Assembly (NCBI GenBank): GCA_018663625.1
Contig: JABJPX010000001.1
Location: 78,940 to 142,939, forward strand
Reading direction: 5' to 3'
Source of the DNA: Polaribacter sp.
GTDB taxonomy: Bacteria > Bacteroidota > Bacteroidia > Flavobacteriales > Flavobacteriaceae
Length of the DNA stretch: 64,000 nucleotides
Position numbers and translations under genes: made by a program. Shown here in pieces: positions 54,691 to 63,593 of the stretch (positions are counted from its first letter, which is position 1; each line of letters begins with the position of its first letter). The notes below the pieces were generated by a model that saw only the letters and a program-made list of their open reading frames with translations, made no database searches and was not told the origin of the DNA.

Positions 54691-54712
54691 ATTTATATAT
54701 TATTTTAGCTGT

Positions 54713-55126
54713 ATGAAATTATTAATTTTAAACGGCCCTAACCTTAATTTATTAGGAAAAAGAGAACCAACTATCTACGGTTCAGAAACTTTTGAAGCTT
54801 ATTTGAAGGTTTTGCAAGCCAAATATCCCGACATTGAGTTGCATTATTTTCAATCGAATATCGAAGGAGAACTTATAGATAAATTACACGAAGTAGGCTT
54901 TAGCTATACCGGTATTGTTTTAAATGCTGCGGCTTATACGCATACCTCAGTAGGAATTGGAGATGCTGTTAAAGGCATTGAAATTCCAGTGATAGAAGTT
55001 CATATTTCTAATGTGCATGCAAGAGAGGCGTTTAGACATCAGAGTTTTATCGCTCCAAACGCAAAAGGAGTCATTGCTGGTTTCGGACTAAAAAGCTATG
55101 ATTTAGCGATCGAGAGTTTTTTATAA
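54713..55126 (+). CDS. aroQ: 3-dehydroquinate dehydratase, type II
   Basis: Protein of 137 residues that dehydrates 3-dehydroquinate in the shikimate pathway. LNGPNLNLLGKREPTIYG, the conserved His/Asn residues in LNAAAYTHTSVGI and EVHISNVHAREAFRHQS (catalytic His) are present. It ends with six bases overlapping the converging GNAT gene. Confidence 0.95.
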   Translation: MKLLILNGPNLNLLGKREPTIYGSETFEAYLKVLQAKYPDIELHYFQSNIEGELIDKLHEVGFSYTGIVLNAAAYTHTSVGIGDAVKGIEIPVIEVHISNVHAREAFRHQSFIAPNAKGVIAGFGLKSYDLAIESFL

Positions 55127-55588
55127 ATCCAAACGCATTTTAATATCTGCGCGTTCATAGTGAACATCCTCTTCTAATGCTACTTCTTCAAAACCTATTT
55201 TTTTGTAAAGATATATCGCTGCAATCAGAGATCTGTGAGAATAGAGTGTAATGCTTTTCCACTGTTGTTTTCTTGCAAACGCAATGCAATAGTCCATTAG
55301 TTGCAATCCTATTTTTTTTCCTTGGTAAGCTGGTTTTACCGCCATTTTACTCAATTCAAAAAAATCACCTTGATTGATCAAGGCAACGGTTCCCACTATT
55401 TCCGTGTTTATTTTTGCGAAAAAGATAAATCCGCCATTTTTAAGAATGTACTCTTTTGGATTGCTAAGTACCTTTTCATCGTAGGGTTCTACATAGAAAT
55501 ACTTTTCAAGCCATGCGACATTTAGGGTATAAAAATGGGGTGCATATTCCGGTTCAAATGGAATGATGTCGATGGTAAATGGATTCAA
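55121..55588 (-). CDS. GNAT-family N-acetyltransferase
   Basis: Protein of 155 residues with the GNAT core: AINTEIVGTVALI strand, MAVKPAYQGKKIGLQLMDY (acetyl-CoA-binding Q/RxxGxG/A-like loop) and LYSHRSLIAAIYLYKKIGF. Acceptor unknown. It lies 6 bases after FtcD on the same strand. Confidence 0.85.
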   Translation of the reverse strand: MNPFTIDIIPFEPEYAPHFYTLNVAWLEKYFYVEPYDEKVLSNPKEYILKNGGFIFFAKINTEIVGTVALINQGDFFELSKMAVKPAYQGKKIGLQLMDYCIAFARKQQWKSITLYSHRSLIAAIYLYKKIGFEEVALEEDVHYERADIKMRLDL

Positions 55589-55594
55589 TTTTAG

Positions 55595-57277
55595 TTATAA
55601 TTTTTTGTTGATAATTTCCATCATTTTAAGTTCTAAACTGCAGGTTTTTTGGTAGATGCTTTCTGCCTTTACTAAAATATCTTTGGCAAACTCTCGGTCT
55701 TTAATATCTTTTGCATTGATCTTCACATTAAAATAAGCACCTGTTACAGCTGTTTTTGCACAAAGCACTCCAACACCACCATCTGATAAGGAATTTTGAA
55801 TACCGTGTTCCATCATGGCAAGCATTACTTCAATAGAATTGTATGCGGTTTCCATTACTTTATATGGAATTTCTGTTGCATATTTGGTAGCATTCTCTAT
55901 AGCTTCTTTACGAGTTTTAATTTCTTCTGCATTTGTTTTCGGTAATCGAAATCCGTCGATAATTTTATTAAATGCATGGGTATCTTCATCTACTAAAAAC
56001 AACAGGTCATTTTTATATTTTTGACCTTTTACGGCCCAATCTGAAAAAAATTCCCATTGTGCATCCCATCCTGCTTTGTGCGCAGAAAGATTGGCCACCA
56101 TAGTGCCTAATGAAACTCCTAAAACACCAACATAGGCGGCAATACTTCCTCCACCAGGTGCCATTGATTCAGAAGCTGTTTCTTCTGCAAAATCTGCAAC
56201 CGTAAAATCGATTAGTTTTTTATCCGCAGCTGCATTCATCACATATTCTATAATTCTTTCTTGTGGATTGAAGGGTTTTAAATCATCTAATCCCAAAGAT
56301 TTAATGGCTATTTTTATTTTTTCTTTTTCCGAAACACCCAAAGAACGTTGCTGCTTTTTTAAGTAAAAATCGGCAGCATCTAACATGGCTTGTAAAGGTA
56401 CTAAACCTACTAATTCAGAGCCTGTGACACGCAAGCCACGTTTTGTAGCGGATAAGGTAGTCTCATAAAAGGCCTCATGCATAGATGTGATACTGATGTT
56501 TGTAAGGTTGTACGATATTTGTGCTATGCCATATTCTTCAATAAACCATCCAATTCCTTTAACGGCTTTTAGTTTTCCTGGTATTTTTTGTGGAACACCA
56601 TTTGTGTCCAATACTTTTTTACCATTCACCATTTTTATACGCCCGTTCTCTCGAATATCAAATGCAATTGCATTGGCTCTTCTGGTAGATGTTGAATTTA
56701 AATTTACATTGTAAGCAATTAAAAAATCTCTTGCAGAAATAGCAATTACACCAGATTTTTTCACTTGAGTATTGTAGACTGTAGGCCCAAAATCTGGTTT
56801 CCAATCTGGTTTTGAAAATTTCTCTTTCAATCCTTCATATTCTCCTGATCGAACGGTTGCCAGATTTTTACGATCTTCTGAAGTCGCTGCATTTTCATAA
56901 AAATAGCCTGATATGCCTAATTCTTCGCCAACACGCTTTCCAAGCATGTGTGCATAGGCGGCTGTTTCTTCCATAGAAATGTTTGCAATGGGTACTAATG
57001 GACAAACATCGGTAGCACCAAATCTTGGGTGTTCTCCGGTTTGATTGCTCATATCAATCAACTCAGCAGCTTTTTGTATCAATAGAAAAGCAGCTTCAAT
57101 GACCTCTTTTGGAGCTCCAACAAATGTAATGACTGTTCGGTTGGTTGCCTTTCCAGGATCAACATCTAATAGCTTAACACCTTTTACTGTAATTACGGTA
57201 TTTGCGATGGCATGAATTTTTTTCAAATCACGACCTTCACTAATGTTTGGTACACATTCTATAAGTTGTTTTTTCAT
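55595..57277 (-). CDS. ftcD: bifunctional formiminotransferase-cyclodeaminase (FtcD)
   Basis: Protein of 560 residues carrying both activities of histidine breakdown. The N-terminal formiminotransferase (about 1-320, ECVPNISEGRD start; HPRFGATDVCPLVP) moves the formimino group of formiminoglutamate to tetrahydrofolate. The C-terminal cyclodeaminase (about 355-560, SMAPGGGSIAAYVG) then gives methenyl-tetrahydrofolate. Such fusions occur in animals and several Bacteroidota. hutU, hutH and hutI are not nearby. GNAT and FtcD are 6 bases apart. Confidence 0.92.
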   Translation of the reverse strand: MKKQLIECVPNISEGRDLKKIHAIANTVITVKGVKLLDVDPGKATNRTVITFVGAPKEVIEAAFLLIQKAAELIDMSNQTGEHPRFGATDVCPLVPIANISMEETAAYAHMLGKRVGEELGISGYFYENAATSEDRKNLATVRSGEYEGLKEKFSKPDWKPDFGPTVYNTQVKKSGVIAISARDFLIAYNVNLNSTSTRRANAIAFDIRENGRIKMVNGKKVLDTNGVPQKIPGKLKAVKGIGWFIEEYGIAQISYNLTNISITSMHEAFYETTLSATKRGLRVTGSELVGLVPLQAMLDAADFYLKKQQRSLGVSEKEKIKIAIKSLGLDDLKPFNPQERIIEYVMNAAADKKLIDFTVADFAEETASESMAPGGGSIAAYVGVLGVSLGTMVANLSAHKAGWDAQWEFFSDWAVKGQKYKNDLLFLVDEDTHAFNKIIDGFRLPKTNAEEIKTRKEAIENATKYATEIPYKVMETAYNSIEVMLAMMEHGIQNSLSDGGVGVLCAKTAVTGAYFNVKINAKDIKDREFAKDILVKAESIYQKTCSLELKMMEIINKKL

Positions 57278-57336
57278 TTTAATTGTTTTTTATATTATAA
57301 AATAATCAGGTTTATCTCAGAAAAACGTTGTTTACC

Positions 57337-58521
57337 TTACTGATTTGACGTTGAAAAATGGTGTTGTAAATAGACATATCTTACTATTAGAAATACCAGA
57401 AAGGGAAAGATTGCATAAGGAAATGACTGAATTCCAAGAATCCAAAAAAGGAGCATTGAAATCAATAGAACCGTTACAAATTTAAAGTATGTAGCAAACC
57501 ATTGCTTTGATTTCTTTTTCAAAAATAAAAATGCCACTAAAAGGTTGGGAGCGAAGGCCCATAAAAAATTAAAGTTGTTCGGGGTGGTAGCATGGTCTGT
57601 GAAAAACCAAAGAAAGAGGATAAAAACTCCAATGACACCCGAAGTAAATAGGATTAAAAAATCAAACCATTTTGTTCTATTCCTTTTGTGATAGTCTTTA
57701 TAAGTGATCCACAATCCTAGTAATGAAAGAAGTCCAAAAACAAACAAAGGGCTTATAATTTGGGCTTTATAGGATTGTTTGCTATGCTTTAAGAGCACTT
57801 CTTCTCTTTTAACTAAATTTATTTTTTTTCCATCCTGGATGCGAGTAGCTACTTTGAACTTCTGAAAGACATAGTTTGGCAAATACATATATTGTGCTTC
57901 GGTTGCTATTGCATCTAATTTGTTCCCTAAGGCAAGATTGATTCCGAAACTGCCCCAAGTATTCCAAGGAATTTCTTCTCGCATTAATGCTCTTAAACTA
58001 TAATTTTCTTGCGATTGATGAAGTGCATCAAAGGTTACAAGATCGCCTAGCACAGTCGTAGTGATGTCTCTTAATTTTGTAGCGCAATTATTAAAATAAG
58101 GATCATACAAATAATCGCGATTTTCTGGAGCAGCATTGTTTTCTAAATAGAGAAAAAAGGCCTGTCTTTCTGACTGATTTAAGTTTAACACTTGTTGCTG
58201 AACATTTCTTTTTTGGTAATTATAGTTGCTTATAAACTGGTTGAAATGCTGTCTTCCAAGTTGATAGTTTAGTTTTCCCTTAACAAAATTGGTGTAAAAA
58301 TTAGGCGCATTAAAATCGAACATTCCATAATTGTAAATTATATCTAACTGTAAAACAGGATCTTTAATTCGAATTGCAGCATGCCCAAATGCTTCAAAAA
58401 GTTCACTTCCAGGCCCCGCTGTAATAATACTTACTTCGGAATACACGGAAAGGTTTACTTGTGCATTTGAAACATTAAAAAAGGAGAGAAAGCAAAGAAG
58501 AAGGATGTATTTTTTTTTCAT
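57337..58521 (-). CDS. Lnb-like (DUF4105) membrane protein
   Basis: Protein of 394 residues with a signal peptide (ends SNAQ), an N-terminal periplasmic DUF4105 domain with GPGSELFEAFGHAAIRI and YFNNCATKLRDI (His and Cys like papain-type acyltransferases), then about four membrane helices (FVFGLLSLLGLWITY; LLFWILGIQSFPYAIFPFLVFLIV). DUF4105 proteins include Lnb, an intramolecular lipoprotein N-acyl transferase of Gram-positive bacteria; a lipoprotein-modification role here is an inference. It lies 6 bases after the PorV2-like gene. Confidence 0.8.
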   Translation of the reverse strand: MKKKYILLLCFLSFFNVSNAQVNLSVYSEVSIITAGPGSELFEAFGHAAIRIKDPVLQLDIIYNYGMFDFNAPNFYTNFVKGKLNYQLGRQHFNQFISNYNYQKRNVQQQVLNLNQSERQAFFLYLENNAAPENRDYLYDPYFNNCATKLRDITTTVLGDLVTFDALHQSQENYSLRALMREEIPWNTWGSFGINLALGNKLDAIATEAQYMYLPNYVFQKFKVATRIQDGKKINLVKREEVLLKHSKQSYKAQIISPLFVFGLLSLLGLWITYKDYHKRNRTKWFDFLILFTSGVIGVFILFLWFFTDHATTPNNFNFLWAFAPNLLVAFLFLKKKSKQWFATYFKFVTVLLISMLLFWILGIQSFPYAIFPFLVFLIVRYVYLQHHFSTSNQ

Positions 58522-58527
58522 AAAAAT

Positions 58528-59601
58528 TTAAGGTCTAAAAAAACGATAATCAAAAGTAATGGAGAATACGTTTGAAAACAAAGCATTTCCAAAACTACCA
58601 ATGTTTGTGAGGGCATAATCTACTTGAATTCCGTTGTATTTGAAGCCGACACCAAAATTTGGTTGTAAAGACATTGATTTGCTATCATCAAACTCGGTAA
58701 TGTATTGAAAATTACCTACTCCAGCTCTCAGATAGACCAGTTCATCAAAATCTAATTGCAAGCCAATCGCAGGGTCTATACTTACGATGTCAGAAGATAT
58801 AAGGTCATTTGTTTTTGCAAATCGCATGTTTAAATCTATTTCAGAAAGTAAATGAAACAGTTGACCAATTTTGAAACGTTTGGCAACTCCGAATTGAACT
58901 TTTGGCTTTGTGACTTCGGTTGTTTCAGGTAATTCTTGATTTTGCCCAGGAATTGCGTTTTTAATTTTATCAAATTCACTTTGATCGATACTCCAACTAT
59001 TAAATGTGGTGGTAATATCTCTGACCATCAGTCCAACATACCAATCATTTCTTTCAAACTGTATGCCCGCGTCAAATCCAAAACCCCAAGAAGAAGCAAA
59101 GTCACCAATAATTCTTCGAACTACTTTTGCATTGACACCAAACTTCAAATCTTTAAAAATAAGATTTCGAGCATATGCCACATTAAAAGCATAATCTGCT
59201 GCAGAGAATAAACTAATATTATTAAAGTCTATATTTCCTTGATTGTCAATTAGTTCTGTTGTATTTAAAATATCATCCACTCCAAAACGAATGATGGAAA
59301 AAGCGATGGCACTTTCTTTGTCTATCGGCATTGCAAAAGCAGCATAATTGTAATTTGCAATGCCTGCAAAATAGGAAGCATGCATAATGGACCCCTGATA
59401 ATCATCGATACCAACAAGACCGGCTGGGTTCCAGTATATCGAGTTTACGTTATTACTTGTTGCAACAACGGATTTACTCATTCCCAAAGCAGCAGCATCA
59501 ACACCAATGTTTAAAAATTCATTGGAATAATTTCGAAATGCTTGCGCACTAATAAATTGTGGGAAAACCAATAAAAGAAAAAAAAGATTTTTAAGTTTCA
59601 A
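58528..59601 (-). CDS. PorV/PorQ-family T9SS outer-membrane protein
   Basis: Protein of 357 residues with a signal peptide (ends ISAQ), GVDAAALGMSKSVVA and NSIYWNPAGL, the family's N-terminal block, and a beta-barrel ending in F/RP. It resembles the PorV2 type rather than PorV or PorQ proper. Members help move T9SS cargo to the attachment complex. It is first of a run PorV2-like, DUF4105, FtcD, GNAT. Confidence 0.8.
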   Translation of the reverse strand: MKLKNLFFLLLVFPQFISAQAFRNYSNEFLNIGVDAAALGMSKSVVATSNNVNSIYWNPAGLVGIDDYQGSIMHASYFAGIANYNYAAFAMPIDKESAIAFSIIRFGVDDILNTTELIDNQGNIDFNNISLFSAADYAFNVAYARNLIFKDLKFGVNAKVVRRIIGDFASSWGFGFDAGIQFERNDWYVGLMVRDITTTFNSWSIDQSEFDKIKNAIPGQNQELPETTEVTKPKVQFGVAKRFKIGQLFHLLSEIDLNMRFAKTNDLISSDIVSIDPAIGLQLDFDELVYLRAGVGNFQYITEFDDSKSMSLQPNFGVGFKYNGIQVDYALTNIGSFGNALFSNVFSITFDYRFFRP

Positions 59602-59677
59602 AAGGTTTGTTTTAAGAATAACAAATATCTAAATATATAATTGAAATAACAGTTCTTTCCAACAGATATTGTGTTCA

Positions 59678-60646
59678 TTATAGATTCTGTTTTATAAAAT
59701 TTAGTATTCTGTTTTCCAACCATCTATTTTGATGATGTAGAAAGGTAGCAATAAAACCCACATGACCTCCATATTTTGTGATTTCTAAATAGAAGTTTTT
59801 AGAGGCTTTTGCTTCTTTTATGGGGTAACATTCTTCTCCTAAAAAAGGATCGTCTTTTGAGGTAATTAATAATGTAGGCGTTTCAATGAATTTCAAATAA
59901 GGCTTTGAACTCGCTTTTTCCCAATAATCTTCAGCTCCCGAATACCCAAAAACAGGTGCTGTATACAATCCATCAAAATCGCTGAAAGATTTCGCTTGAA
60001 GTAATTTATCTTTATCAAATTTGAATTCTGGAAATTTACGGGCTTTCTCTAAAACTTTCAAACGCAATGTTTTTAAAAAGTTTTCCATGTAAACTTTATT
60101 TTTATACGAACTCATAACAGCACTTGAGGAGGACAAGTCAACTGGTACAGAAACTGCAACTGCGCATTTAATTTTAGAAGATTGTGTCTTCGCAAATTCA
60201 CCCATATATTTTAAGGTTAAATTTCCTCCTAAACTATAGCCCACAAGAACAATGTTTTCATAGGAATAATTATCTATGATATGATTTACAACGAAATGAA
60301 CATCATCTGTTTTACCGGAATGGTAAGTGTGTAATAGTAAATTATCTTCTCCAGAACAGCTCCGGAGATTAAAAGCAACCGTATCTATCGCTTCATTATT
60401 AAATTCACTGGTGGCTGCTAATATGTATTTTGATTGTGAACTTCCTTCTAATCCGTGGATTAAGATCACCAGGGTTTGAGATCCTACTAAAGAAAAATCT
60501 AAATCAATGAAATCATGATCCCAAGTGGTCACTCTTTTTCGAGAATACCTAACATTCTCTTTCATAAACAAAGCACGATAAATGGTGTTAAAGTGCGAAT
60601 TCCGAAACGGTAGTGTTGGGAAGAAGGTGGACTTTAGTAATGGCAT
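59678..60646 (-). CDS. YheT-like alpha/beta hydrolase
   Basis: Cytoplasmic hydrolase of 322 residues. The oxyanion and nucleophile parts are LIHGLEGSSQSKYI and VLVGYSLGGNLTLKYMGE (Ser in GYSLGG), with a late acid (TSKDDPFLGE) and base (YGGHVGF). Family substrates are not known. It is divergent from pssA. Confidence 0.88.
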   Translation of the reverse strand: MPLLKSTFFPTLPFRNSHFNTIYRALFMKENVRYSRKRVTTWDHDFIDLDFSLVGSQTLVILIHGLEGSSQSKYILAATSEFNNEAIDTVAFNLRSCSGEDNLLLHTYHSGKTDDVHFVVNHIIDNYSYENIVLVGYSLGGNLTLKYMGEFAKTQSSKIKCAVAVSVPVDLSSSSAVMSSYKNKVYMENFLKTLRLKVLEKARKFPEFKFDKDKLLQAKSFSDFDGLYTAPVFGYSGAEDYWEKASSKPYLKFIETPTLLITSKDDPFLGEECYPIKEAKASKNFYLEITKYGGHVGFIATFLHHQNRWLENRILNFIKQNL

Positions 60647-60752
60647 GACTTTTTGATAGCAATTCTCTACAAATATGACAAAAAAAGCGCAATTGTCAAA
60701 ACACTCAAAATAGATTCCTTATTTTAGCTTTTTAAACCTGACGATGCCCTTT

Positions 60753-61454
60753 ATGAAGAAACACATTCCCAATTTAATAACGCTTGGAAACCTATATTGT
60801 GGAACCATTGCGACCATTTTTGCAGTACAAGAAAATTTTAAACTTGCAGCACTTTTTGTTGTTCTAGGAATCGTTTTTGATTTTTTTGATGGATTTGCAG
60901 CCCGTTTGCTAAACGTCTCTGGGGAATTAGGAAAACAATTGGATTCTTTAGCAGATATGGTGACCAGTGGTGTTGTCCCTGGAATTATTATGTATCATTT
61001 GTTAGACAATGCCTCTTCTGGAATTCCTGCACTCAAATACTTTGGCTTGTTACTAACCTTAGGTGCTTGTTATCGATTGGCGAAGTTTAATATTGACACG
61101 AGGCAGTCCGATTCTTTTATTGGTTTGCCAACTCCAGCGATGAGTTTATTTATCATCTCGTTGCCATTAATTCAAGAATATACAACCATCGAATTTGTAC
61201 AATATTTAATTTCAAATCATTATTTTTTACTTGTAATAACGCTTCTTTTAACCTATTTAATGAATGCTGAATTGCCTTTGTTTTCGTTGAAATTTAAAAA
61301 TTATAATTTCAAGAATAATGTGGTGAAATACCTGTTTTTGATCGCTTCTTTAACTTTGTTGCTTTCAGTGAAATACATCGCAATACCTTTGGTTATTCTC
61401 CTCTATGTCGTTCTGTCCATGATTCACAATTATGGAAAAAAAACAACCATTTAA
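60753..61454 (+). CDS. pssA: CDP-diacylglycerol--serine O-phosphatidyltransferase
   Basis: Membrane enzyme of 233 residues with several helices that makes phosphatidylserine from CDP-diacylglycerol and serine. The CDP-alcohol phosphotransferase motif DG-x2-AR-x8-G-x3-D-x3-D is complete (DGFAARLLNVS to SLAD). MKKHIPNLITLGNLYCG is the start; an alternative start is 60744. Its last bases overlap the remnant VOC gene at 61432. Confidence 0.93.
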   Translation: MKKHIPNLITLGNLYCGTIATIFAVQENFKLAALFVVLGIVFDFFDGFAARLLNVSGELGKQLDSLADMVTSGVVPGIIMYHLLDNASSGIPALKYFGLLLTLGACYRLAKFNIDTRQSDSFIGLPTPAMSLFIISLPLIQEYTTIEFVQYLISNHYFLLVITLLLTYLMNAELPLFSLKFKNYNFKNNVVKYLFLIASLTLLLSVKYIAIPLVILLYVVLSMIHNYGKKTTI

Positions 61455-61668
61455 ATCGATAAGAAGTTTTATTGGTGCTAAAGATTACTTTTTTTAGAGC
61501 AATAGAATGTAATAGATTTTCTTACAACGGTTCACACTAAAAAACTCACTGAGAAATATCCAAAAGTAAAAATATCTAAAATTGTCGAAAACGATTGGGG
61601 AAGAGAATTCTTTGTACACGATCCATCGGGGATACTTTGGCACTTTGGTAGTTTTATTACTAAATAAA
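61432..61668 (+). pseudogene. collapsed glyoxalase/VOC-family gene
   Basis: A typical VOC N-terminus (MEKKQPFKSIRSFIGAKDY, frame 61432) stops after 20 codons. From about 61506, in another frame, a typical VOC C-terminus follows (HTKKLTEKYPKVKISKIVE, WGREFFVHDPSGILWHFGSF) and ends at 61668. About 45 codons between them are missing, so an internal deletion plus frameshift is likely. It overlaps pssA by 23 bases, and its end overlaps lptB by nine. Confidence 0.75.
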
Positions 61669-62397
61669 CTTCTTCTTTTTTAGTTCAAAATCATGTCCTA
61701 AGTATACTTTACGTACCATTTCGTCCGCAGCTAACTCTTCTGGAGTTCCTTCTTTTAAGATGCTTCCATTGTACATTAAATAGGTTCGGTCAGTAATTGC
61801 TAGGGTTGCTTGTACATCATGATCGGTAATTAAAATACCAATATTCTTGTTTTTTAGTTGCGCAACAATACTCTGAATGTCTTCTACTGCAATAGGATCT
61901 ACTCCTGCAAAAGGTTCATCTAGTAAAATAAATTTAGGGTCAGAAGCTAAACATCGTGCAATTTCTGTTCTTCGTCTTTCTCCCCCTGATAGTAAATCAC
62001 CTCTATTTTTACGGACATGTCCTATATTAAATTCTTCAATTAAAGACTCTAATTTTTCTTTTTGGGCTTTTTTTGACAATCCTGTAAATTGTAAAACAGA
62101 CATGATATTGTCTTCTACAGATAATTTTCTAAAAACAGAAGCTTCCTGAGCCAAATAGCCAATCCCTTTTTGGGCTCTTTGGTACATGGCATCATTCGTG
62201 ATTTCTTCATCATTTAAAAAAATTTGACCCAAGTTCGGCTTTACCATTCCAACAATCATGTAAAAAGACGTTGTTTTCCCGGCACCATTTGGTCCTAAAA
62301 GCCCTATGATTTCTCCCTGTTTTACTTCCAAAGAAATCCCTTGTACTACTTTTCTTCTTCCGTAAATCTTCTGAATGTTATTGGCTTTTAAAATCAT
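61660..62397 (-). CDS. lptB: LPS export system ATP-binding protein LptB
   Basis: ATPase of 245 residues for the Lpt bridge that carries lipopolysaccharide to the outer membrane. Walker A GLLGPNGAGKTTSF, Q-loop YLAQEASVFRKL, signature LSGGERRRTEIAR, Walker B FILLDEPFAGVDPIAV and H-loop ITDHDVQATL are all intact. It is downstream of the AhpD-like, tatC and kdsD genes on the minus strand. Confidence 0.93.
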   Translation of the reverse strand: MILKANNIQKIYGRRKVVQGISLEVKQGEIIGLLGPNGAGKTTSFYMIVGMVKPNLGQIFLNDEEITNDAMYQRAQKGIGYLAQEASVFRKLSVEDNIMSVLQFTGLSKKAQKEKLESLIEEFNIGHVRKNRGDLLSGGERRRTEIARCLASDPKFILLDEPFAGVDPIAVEDIQSIVAQLKNKNIGILITDHDVQATLAITDRTYLMYNGSILKEGTPEELAADEMVRKVYLGHDFELKKKKFI

Positions 62398-62440
62398 GTT
62401 TCAAATATAGTAAAACTGGTTGTAGGAAATCTTAAAGTAT

Positions 62441-62791
62441 TTATAAAGTGTTTTCTTCAAGAAGTTCCCAATATTCAACGGCGCGTCTTAGATGGGGAAT
62501 TACAATAGTTCCTCCCACTAAAGTGGCAATCGACATGGTTTCCATCATCTCTTCTTTACTGACACCATTTTTCATGGCAGATTCTAAGTGATACTGCACA
62601 CAATCATCACAACGTAAAACTGCTGAAGCAACTAAGCCTAACAATTCTTTTGTTTTGGTTGGTAGGTGACCTTCCTTAAAGGTGTTGGTATCTAAATTGA
62701 AGATTCTTTTGATAACTTTATTATCATCACTGAGTATTTTATCGTTCATTTTTTGACGATAGTCATTGAACTCTTGAACTTTATTTGGCAT
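62441..62791 (-). CDS. carboxymuconolactone decarboxylase/AhpD-like protein
   Basis: Protein of 116 residues from the ATG at 62791 (MPNKVQEFNDYRQKMNDKI). The active-site segment LRCDDCVQYH carries CxxC and His as in AhpD, so it may be a thiol peroxidase partner. It overlaps tatC by 11 bases, in the run kdsD-tatC-this gene-lptB. Confidence 0.85.
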   Translation of the reverse strand: MPNKVQEFNDYRQKMNDKILSDDNKVIKRIFNLDTNTFKEGHLPTKTKELLGLVASAVLRCDDCVQYHLESAMKNGVSKEEMMETMSIATLVGGTIVIPHLRRAVEYWELLEENTL

Positions 62792-63593
62792 TTTTCTGTT
62801 GTCTTTTAATAACAATCGCAGCTACTTTTATACTAATTTCATATAAAATTAAAACTGGGATTGATACAATTATTTGACTCGCGACGTCTGGTGGGGTTAT
62901 AATTGCTGCAATAATAAGTACAAAAACGAGCGCGTGTTTTCTGTATTTTTTTAAGAAAGCAGGTGTTATTAATCCTATTTTAGCTAAAAAATAGATAATT
63001 ACTGGAAGTTCAAAAAGTGCAGATACACCAAGTATCATGTTGGTTACTAATCCAATATGAGATTCTAGTGTAAAGTTATTTTGAATCGCATCCGTAATTT
63101 GATAGTTATAAAGGAAATTAATCGAAATTGGAGCAATCACATAAAAGCTAAACACAACTCCTAAAAAGAACAGGAGGGAAGCAATGGAAATAAATCCTCT
63201 AGATTGACGCCTTTCATTTTTATGTAAACCTGGTGAAATAAATCTCCAAAACTCCCATAAAATATAAGGAAATGCAACAATAATTCCTAAAATAAATGAA
63301 GTCCAAAGGGAGTTCATTAATTGAGAGGTTACTTTAATACTTTGTAGCTTTTTATCTGCGAAACTAATATTACAAAAGTCACTCTCAAAACCAAAAAAAG
63401 TAAAAAAATCACAAAAGAGTTTATAGGTAATAAAATCTGGTTGAATGTGTGCTAATAAAAAATTATTGTAGACTTCTTCTGCAAAAGCAAAGAATACAAT
63501 CCCCAATAAAAAGATCGCAACAGCACTTCGAACCAAGTGCCACCTAAGTTCTTCTAAATGCGATAAAAACGACATTTCTTTTTGTTGCGTCAT
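62781..63593 (-). CDS. tatC: Sec-independent protein translocase TatC
   Basis: Protein of 270 residues with six membrane helices. The N-terminal LSHLEELRWHLVRSA is the invariant signal-recognition end, and FEFPV-type LFELPVIIYFLAKIGLI and ITPPDVASQII follow. An insert with three Cys (FCDFFTFFGFESDFCN) lies in the first periplasmic loop. It shares one base with the kdsD stop (TAATG). Confidence 0.93.
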   Translation of the reverse strand: MTQQKEMSFLSHLEELRWHLVRSAVAIFLLGIVFFAFAEEVYNNFLLAHIQPDFITYKLFCDFFTFFGFESDFCNISFADKKLQSIKVTSQLMNSLWTSFILGIIVAFPYILWEFWRFISPGLHKNERRQSRGFISIASLLFFLGVVFSFYVIAPISINFLYNYQITDAIQNNFTLESHIGLVTNMILGVSALFELPVIIYFLAKIGLITPAFLKKYRKHALVFVLIIAAIITPPDVASQIIVSIPVLILYEISIKVAAIVIKRQQKNAK

